The notes below the pieces were generated by a model. The model was not told where the DNA came from. It did no database searches and saw only the letters and a list, made by a program, of their open reading frames with translations. Shown one piece after another: positions 5,754 through 11,603 of a stretch of 11,603 bases of DNA; the first letter of the stretch is position 1, and each line of letters starts with the position of its first letter. The position numbers and the translations under genes are program-made. The DNA comes from JACDAN01 sp035535195 (GTDB lineage Bacteria > Actinomycetota > Thermoleophilia > Gaiellales > Gaiellaceae), in assembly GCA_035535195.1 (NCBI GenBank), contig DATLQK010000086.1, positions 1 through 11,603 on the forward strand, read 5' to 3'.

Positions 5754-6557
5754 ATGTTACGGACGCCGCGCACTGTAGGTGCCGTCGTCGTCGCTCTTGC
5801 GGCCGTTGCCGCGGCCGTCGTGCTCCTTGACGCCTCGCGGGGGGCCAGCGGGCCGCACAGCGGCGGCGAGCAAGCCGCCGCCGCGCTGCCTGATCCAGTG
5901 CCGCCGGCGTTCACGCCGACCGTGCGGCCGGGGCCGGACGCAGGCGCGTCGGTCAGCCGCTGGGCGCCGATCCTCCGGCGCGTGGCGGTTCGACGAGCGG
6001 CCGGCCGCGACGCGCCCGTGGTCGCGCCGCTCGAGACGTCCACGCCGGAGGGGACGACGAACGTCGTCCTTCTGCTCCCGGGAGTACGCAAGGTCGGCCG
6101 CCGGCTGTGGGTTCGCGTGCGCCTGCCGATCCTGCCGAACAACTCAACGGGTTGGGTGCCGCGGGAAGCCCTCGGCGGGTACGGCGAAGTACAGACGCGG
6201 CTCGTCGTCGACCGCGGCCGCCTCACGGCAACCCTGCTGCGGCGCGGACGCGAGATCTTCAGTGCACCGGTCGGGATCGGCGAACCGCGTTGGCCGACGC
6301 CGGCCGGAGAGTTCTACGTCCGCAACAAGCTGACGAACTTCGACGATCCGTTCTACGGCCCAGTCGCCTTTGGGACGAGTGCCCGCTCGAGCGTCCTGAC
6401 GGACTGGCCGGCGGGCGGCTTCATCGGAATCCACGGCACGAACCGCCCCGACCTGCTTCCGGGACGCGTCTCCCACGGATGCATCCGCCTGAGAAACGAG
6501 GACATTCTGCGGCTCGCTCGCCTCATGCCGGTCGGAACACCGCTGACTGTTCGCTGA
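5754..6557 (+). CDS. L,D-transpeptidase (YkuD domain) with SH3-like domain
   Basis: This 267-residue enzyme forms 3-3 cross-links or attaches proteins to peptidoglycan outside the membrane. It has an N-terminal signal/anchor helix (9-26), an Ala/Pro-rich linker (27-70), an SH3-like wall-binding region (about 76-140, ending TGWVPREAL) and the YkuD catalytic domain (about 146-267). The active site is intact: His227 in IHGT, then SHGCIRL (240-246) with catalytic Cys243 and Arg245. The start ATG is 2 bases after the stop of the ferritin-like gene, so it is probably cotranscribed and translated by reinitiation; an in-frame extension upstream would run deep into the previous gene. It cannot be told whether it makes cross-links or carries out another YkuD reaction. 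Confidence 0.92.
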   Translation: MLRTPRTVGAVVVALAAVAAAVVLLDASRGASGPHSGGEQAAAALPDPVPPAFTPTVRPGPDAGASVSRWAPILRRVAVRRAAGRDAPVVAPLETSTPEGTTNVVLLLPGVRKVGRRLWVRVRLPILPNNSTGWVPREALGGYGEVQTRLVVDRGRLTATLLRRGREIFSAPVGIGEPRWPTPAGEFYVRNKLTNFDDPFYGPVAFGTSARSSVLTDWPAGGFIGIHGTNRPDLLPGRVSHGCIRLRNEDILRLARLMPVGTPLTVR

Positions 6558-6597
6558 GGCTCGCGCTCAGGCGCGGCCTGCCCAGACGGATTTTTTT
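6554..6597 (+). terminator. Possible terminator after the L,D-transpeptidase
   Basis: Two short competing hairpins (ctgag/ctcag at 6554-6570 and caggc/gcctg at 6568-6580) are followed, after a 10-base gap, by seven T at 6591-6597. The stems are only 5 bp and the gap is long, so this is not a textbook intrinsic terminator, but it is the only T-run of this length in the window and lies where the operon should end. Confidence 0.35.
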
Positions 6598-6921
6598 GGA
6601 ATTTCAAACATAAGCCAACACCAACAAGAAGTCATGAATTCGCTCACAGAACCGCGGCTAGCCTCGGTGCCGCCAACGGATAGGAGCCGAGACGTCCGGC
6701 GTCTGGGAGCGTCGGACCAGGGGTCGAGACTCGGGGAGAGGCACGCAACTCCGCGTCCCGGGTCGAATGCACCTCGTCTTGGCCGCTCGATCTGTTGGCG
6801 ATGCGGCCGACCGGAGCGGTGGGTGTGCGGGCTCCCGCTCCGGTCGATGTTTCGGGCCAGGAGGACGACACCGGCGTCTTGATCCCGATTGGGCCGCCGC
6901 TCGCTGGGCAAGAACTTCGGT
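6558..6921 (+). other. Intergenic stretch with AT-rich patch, no confident gene
   Basis: About 360 bases separate the L,D-transpeptidase from the kinase. The first part holds the T-run and an AT-rich patch (about 6590-6640), unlike the rest of the window. The remainder is GC-rich; it contains short ORFs on both strands (for example 6634-6882 and 6801-6959 on the plus strand), none with a recognisable domain, a good ribosome-binding site or a signal peptide. The kinase promoter must lie here, but I see no clear -35/-10 pair. Confidence 0.5.
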
Positions 6922-8205
6922 GTGGCAGGGGAGACACTCGGAGGCCGGTACCGACTTGATAAGCGCGTCGGGACCGGCGGCATGTCCGAAGTCTGGTCTG
7001 CGCACGACCTCGAGCTCGACCGCAGCGTCGCGCTGAAGCTCCTCGCCGCCGACGCCGATCGCGTCCGGTTCGAGCGAGAGGCACAGGCGGCCGCGGGCCT
7101 CTCGCACCCGCACATCTGCCGGCTGTTCGATTTCGGCGAGGCCGACGGGCGGCCCTACATCGTCCTCGAACTGCTGCCCGGTGGAAGCCTCGACGACCGG
7201 TTGCGCGACGGGCACCCCTTGCCGGATGACGAGACGGCGCGGATTGCGACCGAGCTCGCGTCCGCGCTCGCCTACGCCCATTCGCATGGGGTGCTGCACC
7301 GCGACGTGAAGCCGACGAACATCCTGTTCGACTCCGAGGGCCACGTGAAGATCGCCGACTTCGGCATCGCCCGTGTCCTCGACGCGCCGACGCTGACCGA
7401 GGCAGGAACGCTGCTTGGGACGGCTCCCTACATTTCCCCGGAGCAGTCGCGCGGACAGTCGGTCACGCCGGCAACCGACGTCTACGCCTTCGGCGTCGTT
7501 CTTTACCAGATGCTGACCGGACGGCCGCCGTTCGACGGTCAGAGCGCGCTCGACGTGGCCGCGATGCACGCCACGCGCGAGCCGCCGCCAATCGAGTCGA
7601 TCCGGTCAGAAGCGCCCCAACACCTTGCGAGCCTCGCCGTCGCTGCCCTCGCGAAGCGTCCGGAGGATCGCCCGCCCGACGGCAGCGCGCTCCTCACGGC
7701 GCTGGTGGAGCCTCAGACGTCTCACAGGGTCGTCGCCGAGCCGGCGACGCAGGTGATTCCGGCGAGACGGGTCCGGCGGATCGGCACCCGCGAGCTCGCC
7801 GCCGCCGGAGCGCTTCTCGCCCTCGCGGTAGCCGGAGCAGCAGTCGCAATGCTCGCGATCCCGGAGGCTTCGCAGGCGCCGGTGACGGGTGTAAAGCCGC
7901 AGGCCCCGACGGGGACTCGGATCACCACGGCAGGGGCGACGACATTGGCGCCTTCGACCACAGCGCGGGCCTCAACCCGCGCCCGGACCAGTACTGCCGC
8001 ATCTCCACCGCCCGCTGCGCCAACCACAGCGCGGACGGCAACCCAGACCCCGACGACAGCTCCCGCCACCACCCTTCCGACTACCGACGAGACCACGACG
8101 GCGCCGACCACCGAGACGACGCCCACCACCACGACAACGCCCACCACCACGACCGAGCCGACCCCCACTACGACCACCGAGACGACGCCAGCAGGCGACT
8201 ACTAG
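6922..8205 (+). CDS. Transmembrane Ser/Thr protein kinase (Pkn type) with Thr-rich outer tail
   Basis: The 427-residue protein is a bacterial Hanks-type kinase. The kinase domain (about 8-262) has the glycine loop GTGGMS (17-22), Lys39 in VALKL, alpha-C Glu53, catalytic HRDVKPTN (126-133, Asp128), DFG (146-148), GTAPYISPE (166-174, Ser in place of the usual Ala of APE) and a WSFG-like YAFG (188-191). Basic residues precede one membrane helix (about 290-313). The outside part (314-427) has no PASTA or other sensor domain; it is Thr/Pro/Ala-rich, ending in runs of Thr broken by Pro and Glu, and may be O-glycosylated or serve as a wall-spanning stalk. GTG at 6922 is chosen because AGETLGGRYRL is a normal kinase N-terminus; TTG at 6889 would add 11 residues. 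No partner phosphatase is in the window. Confidence 0.92.
   Translation: MAGETLGGRYRLDKRVGTGGMSEVWSAHDLELDRSVALKLLAADADRVRFEREAQAAAGLSHPHICRLFDFGEADGRPYIVLELLPGGSLDDRLRDGHPLPDDETARIATELASALAYAHSHGVLHRDVKPTNILFDSEGHVKIADFGIARVLDAPTLTEAGTLLGTAPYISPEQSRGQSVTPATDVYAFGVVLYQMLTGRPPFDGQSALDVAAMHATREPPPIESIRSEAPQHLASLAVAALAKRPEDRPPDGSALLTALVEPQTSHRVVAEPATQVIPARRVRRIGTRELAAAGALLALAVAGAAVAMLAIPEASQAPVTGVKPQAPTGTRITTAGATTLAPSTTARASTRARTSTAASPPPAAPTTARTATQTPTTAPATTLPTTDETTTAPTTETTPTTTTTPTTTTEPTPTTTTETTPAGDY
7915..8195 (+). repeat. Low-complexity Thr/Pro coding tract
   Basis: This part of the kinase gene is built mostly of ACN and CCN codons, becoming near-repetitive ACCACC/ACGACG units after about 8090. 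Such tracts are prone to slippage and length change between strains. It also creates a long valine-rich open frame on the minus strand that is an artefact. Confidence 0.7.
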
Positions 8206-8241
8206 CGATCGAGGGCGCCGGACCGGTAGATCCAGAAGTAC

Positions 8242-9144
8242 TCAGCTGACGGTTCGCTCCAGCGCCGCGACCGCCTCGTCGCGGAGGCTGGGGAGACCCT
8301 CGTGGTGCCCGTAGAGCGCGAGCACCGAGCAGAGAAAGAGCGAGAGGACGCGCGCTCGCAAGAGCTGGTCGTTCGTGAGCCCGCCGTAGGCCTCGACGAA
8401 CGCCGTCCGTCCCTCCGGTGGCAGCGCGCCCCAGTAGAGGACGACGTCGACCGACGGATCGTTCCGCGAGAGGTCGATCCAGTCGATCACGGCCGAGGGT
8501 AGGCCGTGGTCGACAAGCAGGTGGCGCAGGTGGAGGTCGCCGTGACAGACCGAGCCGGGCTCGGGCGGGGCCAGGGCTAGGCCGGCCTCGAAGATCTCGT
8601 CCACGAGGGGCGGAGGCTGCCAGAGTCCCTCCGCTCGGACCCGCTCGAGAAACTCCCGCCCCCTCGGCACGCGGAACCTCATGTCCGCCCGCCGGACCGG
8701 GTCGACGGGAAGCTCGTCGTCGAGCTCGAGCGAGTGCAGCGTGCGCAGGAACTCGGCGAACGGCCGAGCGAGCTCGACGCGAGCCGCGTCGTCGAGCCCG
8801 GCGTCCGCCAGCTCGCGGCCCGGGAGGAACGGCGCGCCGTAGAACGGCCAGTCGAACTCGTCGGAGGGCTCGCCGACGAGCGTCGGCACGGGGACCGGCA
8901 GCGGCAGCCGCTCCGCGAGACCCGGGAGCAGCGCGATCTCGCGGCCGATTCCCGGCAGCGCGAACTCCTTCCGCGGGAAGCGGAACGTCCAGCGGCCGTC
9001 GACGAGCCAGACCGTCATGTCCCAGCCCTCGCCCAACAGCTCCAGGGTCGCCGCCTCGAGCTCCGTGAACTGGGCGCGGATCAGCCGGCGGGCGAGCTCC
9101 TCGTCGACGACGCGCTCTGGGGCCCACTCGCGCTGGACCATCAC
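8242..9144 (-). CDS. APH/macrolide-phosphotransferase-like kinase
   Basis: This 300-residue protein belongs to the aminoglycoside phosphotransferase (APH) superfamily of small-molecule kinases. Seen are an N-lobe with GEGWDMTVWLVDGRWTFRFPR (residues 38 onward, an ATP-loop and beta-3-like pattern), FLPG (106-109), catalytic HGDLH (201-205, Asp203) and VIDWIDL (219-225), whose Asp221 would bind metal. The usual Asn of the HxDxxxxN pattern is His208; macrolide phosphotransferases (Mph) have a His at this place too, so the fold is closer to Mph than to classic APH. The substrate is unknown and resistance should not be assumed. The GTG at 9144 overlaps the stop of the upstream hydrolase gene in GTGA, and ATG at 9141 is equally possible. 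It converges on the kinase gene with 36 bases between. Confidence 0.88.
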   Translation of the reverse strand: MMVQREWAPERVVDEELARRLIRAQFTELEAATLELLGEGWDMTVWLVDGRWTFRFPRKEFALPGIGREIALLPGLAERLPLPVPVPTLVGEPSDEFDWPFYGAPFLPGRELADAGLDDAARVELARPFAEFLRTLHSLELDDELPVDPVRRADMRFRVPRGREFLERVRAEGLWQPPPLVDEIFEAGLALAPPEPGSVCHGDLHLRHLLVDHGLPSAVIDWIDLSRNDPSVDVVLYWGALPPEGRTAFVEAYGGLTNDQLLRARVLSLFLCSVLALYGHHEGLPSLRDEAVAALERTVS

Positions 9145-10058
9145 GGGCCGGTGCTCGCGCCGGGGACGGGCGGCCCCTCGATCGCGAGCGTCTGCTGGAG
9201 CCAGGCGAGGTGGTCGCGGTACGCCTGGAGCGGCAGGTCGTGGCCGCCCTCGTACCAGCGGATCTCCTTCGGCTTTCCCGCCGCGCGGTAGAGACGCTGG
9301 AGTGCGTCGCGCGGGACGATCTCGTCCTCCCGGCCGGCCTGGAAGAGCAGCTTCGTCGGCGACGAGCGGGCGACGTACGCGAGCCCGTCCGTGTCCTCGA
9401 AGAGGGGGCGGAGCTTGTCACGGTCTCGCTCGTCGACGGCCTGGAGCACCTGGTCGACCGTCGTCTCGCCGCCGGACATCAGGACGATCCCCTTCAGGCG
9501 GTGCTCGACGCCCGCCAGCAGGGCGCCGGTGCGGGCGCCGGCGCTGAAGCCGAGGAAGCCGGTCCGGTCGTCGTCGACCTCCGGCCGCGATTGGAGCAGA
9601 TCGACCCCTCGTCGGAGCTCCTTCACCCCCAAAATCGTGAGGTCCCGCTCGCCTCGGACGCCCTCGATGCCCTTCGCCGTGATCTGTCCCTCGGGGCGCG
9701 TGAAGGGCGAGCTGACGGAGAGGGCGACGGCGCCGCGTCCGGCCAGCCACGTCGCCGGCAGGAGCATCGCCCGGCGGTCCTGTTCCGCGCCGTGGAGGTA
9801 CACAACCGCCGGGAACGGCCCCTTTCCCGGCGGGACGACCAGGAAGGCGGAGACGCGCTCGCCGTCGGGGCCGGCGTAGGAGACGTCGTGGATCTTGACG
9901 GGGTAGCCGTGGTTGACGACGCCGGCGTCGCGGTACTCGAGCGGCCTCGATTGGTCGTAGGCGTAGAGGTCGTCTCCCGACGTCTGCTCGTCGGAGCCGG
10001 AGCCGCCGCAGCCGGCGAGAGCCGCGAGGAGGAGGAAGATGAGCACGTGGCGGCGCAC
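9141..10058 (-). CDS. Lipoprotein alpha/beta hydrolase (dienelactone/acyl hydrolase-like)
   Basis: This 305-residue protein has a lipoprotein signal: MRRH, a hydrophobic core, then LAGC (14-17), so it should be lipidated at Cys17 and held on the outer face of the membrane. The mature part is an alpha/beta hydrolase: HG (89-90) for the oxyanion hole, nucleophile elbow GFSAG (170-174, Ser172), likely acid Asp245 in GREDEIVP and His273 in GGHDLP. The layout resembles the dienelactone hydrolase/acetyl-esterase group; the substrate is unknown. It is translated just ahead of the APH-like gene with a 4-base overlap, so both are probably coexpressed. The GTG at 10058 gives a signal with basic residues; a start at 10046 would remove them. 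Its 5' end overlaps the divergent membrane-protein gene. Confidence 0.87.
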   Translation of the reverse strand: MRRHVLIFLLLAALAGCGGSGSDEQTSGDDLYAYDQSRPLEYRDAGVVNHGYPVKIHDVSYAGPDGERVSAFLVVPPGKGPFPAVVYLHGAEQDRRAMLLPATWLAGRGAVALSVSSPFTRPEGQITAKGIEGVRGERDLTILGVKELRRGVDLLQSRPEVDDDRTGFLGFSAGARTGALLAGVEHRLKGIVLMSGGETTVDQVLQAVDERDRDKLRPLFEDTDGLAYVARSSPTKLLFQAGREDEIVPRDALQRLYRAAGKPKEIRWYEGGHDLPLQAYRDHLAWLQQTLAIEGPPVPGASTGP

Positions 10059-10904
10059 AGGCGGCTTCTACCAGTCGCGGTCGTTTGGGGACTCTTCGCG
10101 GTCGTCGGATTCGCGATTTTCATCACCTACGCGCGGCTCCCGCCGGCGTCGCTCTACAACGTCAGCCGCGACGGGCTCGCAGGCGGCGCGAGCCGGGCGC
10201 TCGTCTTCTCGAACTACCCTGTGTCGCTGGTCGCCATCTCGCTCGCCTGGCTGGCGGCGGACCGGGTCGGCACGAGGCGGGCGCGCTGGGCCGCGGCGGC
10301 CGCGACAGTCCTGTGCGCGGTGACCGCGTGGCCCGGAGTCGTCGACCAGCACGATCTCGACGCCAAGCCCGTCAACGTCCTGCCGGCGGTCGGCGTCGGG
10401 ATCGCCCTCGTGCTCACGGTGCTCGCGCCGTGGGAGTGGGTCGGGCGGCTCCGGCTCGATCCGCTGCGGATCGGGATCGCCGTGCTCGTGTGGTTGACTG
10501 CGCTCGTCTGGGTCGCGGCGGTGCTCGGCTTCTACTTCCCCGGCGACGTTCTGCTCGGCGAGGACATCCGCCGCGGCGGCGACGGCCACCTCGCGCCGGC
10601 CGTCCACCGCGGCGACCACGAAGGGCTTGACGCCGCGCTTCTGATCTCCGCGGCGCTCATCCTCACCCGCTACCGGGCGCGCGTGTTCGTCACGTTCCTT
10701 CTCTCGCTGGCGCTCGTCTACGGCCTGTTCGTCGAGTGGCGCGACTTCTGGTTCGAGCAGGTGACGAAGCGCGGCTGGACGGACTGGAAGCCGCCGAGCG
10801 TGCTGACGCCGCACCTGAGCGTCGGCTGGGCGCTGATCGTCGCTTTCGCTCTGCTCTTGACGGTCGCGCTCAGGCGGCTCGAAGCGCCTTCGCGACCTGT
10901 TTGA
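10047..10904 (+). CDS. Multi-pass membrane protein of unknown function
   Basis: I do not recognise this 285-residue protein. It shows about seven or eight hydrophobic helices (near residues 6-28, 50-70, 80-95, 110-132, 145-168, 196-230 as two, and 262-280), separated by short loops with Arg-rich cytoplasmic turns. A conserved-looking loop holds WPGVVDQHDLDAKP between helices 3 and 4, and a polar segment with several His and Asp (GEDIRRGGDGHLAPAVHRGD, in the loop before helix 6) could bind a metal or ligand. The GTG at 10047 is preceded by GGAGG about 15 bases upstream within a GAGGAGGAAG tract. The frame stays open far upstream, but that part is antisense to the hydrolase. It overlaps the hydrolase start by 12 bases and udgX by 35 bases. 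Confidence 0.75.
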   Translation: MAAHRRLLPVAVVWGLFAVVGFAIFITYARLPPASLYNVSRDGLAGGASRALVFSNYPVSLVAISLAWLAADRVGTRRARWAAAAATVLCAVTAWPGVVDQHDLDAKPVNVLPAVGVGIALVLTVLAPWEWVGRLRLDPLRIGIAVLVWLTALVWVAAVLGFYFPGDVLLGEDIRRGGDGHLAPAVHRGDHEGLDAALLISAALILTRYRARVFVTFLLSLALVYGLFVEWRDFWFEQVTKRGWTDWKPPSVLTPHLSVGWALIVAFALLLTVALRRLEAPSRPV

Positions 10905-11481
10905 GGTCGTTCACGAACAGGCCCATCTCCGCCTCGCGGTTGTCGGAGCGGAGGATCGCCGACGGGTGGACCGTCGCCATCACGATCGGCGCCAGGTCGG
11001 ACTCCACCGGCACGCCGCGCTGTTTGCTGACCCGGAACTGGCGCCCGAGGAGCGCCTGGGCAGCCGTCGCGCCGAGGCAGACCAGCACCTTGGGCCGCAG
11101 GAGCGTGAGCTCGGTGTCGAGCCAGACCCGGCAGGCGGCGATTTCCACAGCGTTCGGCTTCTGGTGGATGCGGCGCTTCCCGCGCGGCTGCCACTTGAAG
11201 TGCTTGACCACGTTCGTGACGTAAGCCGTCCGCCTGTCGATTCCGGCCTGCTCGAGCGCCTCGTCGAGGAGTCGCCCCGCCGGCCCCACGAAGGGCCGTC
11301 CTTCCAGGTCCTCCTTGTCGCCCGGCTGCTCACCGACGAGCACGAGCTCCGAGTCCGGAGAGCCCTCGCCGAAAACGGTCTGCGTCCCCGTCTTCCAGAG
11401 ATCGCACCGTTTGCAGCTCTTTGCGGCCTCGCGTGCCTCCTCGAGCGTGGCGTATTCGCTGTCGAAGAGCTGCTGCGCCAT
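10870..11481 (-). CDS. udgX: UdgX-type uracil-DNA glycosylase
   Basis: This 203-residue enzyme belongs to the family 4-like uracil-DNA glycosylases and carries the UdgX hallmarks. Motif A is GEQPGD (50-55) with a following PFVGPAGR stretch (63-70), and the insertion loop GKRRIH (101-106) contains the histidine that in Mycobacterium smegmatis UdgX attacks the abasic sugar and links the protein covalently to uracil-containing DNA. HPSAILR (172-178) is motif B. Four cysteines (23, 26, 117, 135) fit the Fe-S cluster of the family. It acts on DNA in the cytoplasm. ATG at 11481 is chosen because its N-terminus then matches the family length; ATG at 11511 would add ten residues and has a slightly better ribosome-binding site. 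It ends inside the convergent membrane-protein gene. Confidence 0.93.
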   Translation of the reverse strand: MAQQLFDSEYATLEEAREAAKSCKRCDLWKTGTQTVFGEGSPDSELVLVGEQPGDKEDLEGRPFVGPAGRLLDEALEQAGIDRRTAYVTNVVKHFKWQPRGKRRIHQKPNAVEIAACRVWLDTELTLLRPKVLVCLGATAAQALLGRQFRVSKQRGVPVESDLAPIVMATVHPSAILRSDNREAEMGLFVNDLKQVAKALRAA

Positions 11482-11505
11482 ACCGATGCCGTACCCCGGC
11501 GGCGC

Positions 11506-11511
11506 TAGCAT
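11506..11511 (+). promoter_or_regulatory. Candidate -10 of tRNA-Cys promoter
   Basis: TAGCAT at 11506-11511 matches 4 of 6 bases of the -10 consensus and lies 15 bases before the mature 5' end of the tRNA, leaving a short leader for RNase P. I see no good -35 box at the right distance. The element overlaps the alternative upstream ATG of udgX. Confidence 0.3.
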
Positions 11512-11526
11512 GGAAACGTCGCTCCC

Positions 11527-11597
11527 GGCGCCGTGGCCGAGTGGTTAGGCAGAGGCCTGCAAAGCCTCGTACAGCGGTTCGAATCCGCTCGGCGCCT
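11527..11597 (+). tRNA. tRNA-Cys (GCA)
   Basis: All arms can be drawn: acceptor GGCGCCG (11527-11533) with CGGCGCC (11590-11596), a three-pair D arm (11536-11538 with 11548-11550), an anticodon stem GAGGC/GCCTC (11552-11556, 11564-11568) around anticodon GCA at 11559-11561, and a T arm AGCGG/CCGCT with a TTCGAAT loop (11578-11584). The base after the acceptor (73) is T, the cysteine identity base in bacteria. The 3' CCA is not encoded (TCT follows). It is the only RNA gene I can see, transcribed away from udgX. Confidence 0.95.
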
Positions 11598-11603
11598 TCT
11601 GCG

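Noticed and set aside
6634..6882. 82-residue plus-strand ORF before the kinase
   Set aside because: No ribosome-binding site, no recognisable domain, Arg/Ser/Pro-rich composition typical of random GC-rich frames.
6658..7569. 303-residue minus-strand ORF across the kinase start
   Set aside because: Antisense of the kinase domain, whose motifs are intact in the plus frame.
7722..8177. Minus-strand valine-rich ORF of 151 residues
   Set aside because: It is the antisense of the Thr/Pro-rich kinase tail (ACC/ACG read backwards as Val/Gly/Ser) with no independent support.
8168..9421. Long minus-strand ORF of 417 residues overlapping the APH-like and hydrolase genes
   Set aside because: Arg/Pro/Ser-rich shadow in another frame; the overlapping frames contain complete catalytic motifs.
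9210..10046. Upstream extension of the membrane-protein frame
   Set aside because: It is antisense to the hydrolase gene, is Arg/Glu/Val-rich without domains, and hydrophobic helices begin only after the GTG at 10047.
11506..11603. Integration site at the tRNA gene
   Set aside because: No integrase gene or repeated tRNA 3' end is visible, and the window ends just after the tRNA.

Overview
The window reads like a piece of a high-GC actinobacterial chromosome. I would guess class Thermoleophilia (Solirubrobacterales or Gaiellales) from the strong G/C bias at third codon positions, the frequent GTG/TTG starts, the UdgX-type uracil-DNA glycosylase, the Pkn-type kinase with a Thr-rich outer tail, the paired secreted ferritin-like proteins and an exported protein with an LWSEYPL motif. 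The lineage is inference from gene content; no rRNA gene is present. I see no insertion sequence, phage gene or CRISPR array.

Layout. 22-579 (+) is a CGNR/ABATE-type zinc-finger regulator, followed by an intrinsic terminator. 736-2118 (+) is a secreted protein of unknown function with a possible glycosidase-like Asn-Glu motif. It shares the last 4 bp (CTAG) with a convergent two-helix PLDc_N membrane protein (2115-2351, -). 2432-2692 (+) is an 86-residue GNAT-like protein whose start codon lies where a -35/-10 pair would place the transcript start, so it is probably leaderless. 2749-3132 (+) encodes a basic protein with a C-terminal membrane helix; a strong internal ribosome-binding site could also give a 34-residue peptide. 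3138-4364 (-) is an exported/membrane segment fused in frame to a long coiled coil, which has its own strong ribosome-binding site inside the ORF.

4428-6557 (+) is a compact probable operon: two different exported ferritin-like proteins, both keeping the full set of di-iron ligands, then an L,D-transpeptidase. This suggests a cell-envelope module. After a stretch with no confident gene (6558-6921, with an AT-rich patch) comes a transmembrane Ser/Thr protein kinase (6922-8205, +). On the minus strand, a lipoprotein alpha/beta hydrolase (9141-10058) is translationally coupled to an APH/Mph-like phosphotransferase (8242-9144). The hydrolase overlaps head-to-head with a multi-pass membrane protein (10047-10904, +), which in turn overlaps tail-to-tail with udgX (10870-11481, -). 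A complete tRNA-Cys(GCA) closes the window at 11527-11597.

The window is densely packed, with several gene overlaps of every orientation. The points I would look at first are the in-frame membrane/coiled-coil fusion, the ferritin-ferritin-L,D-transpeptidase operon, the unassigned secreted protein at 736 and the candidate 34-residue membrane peptide.
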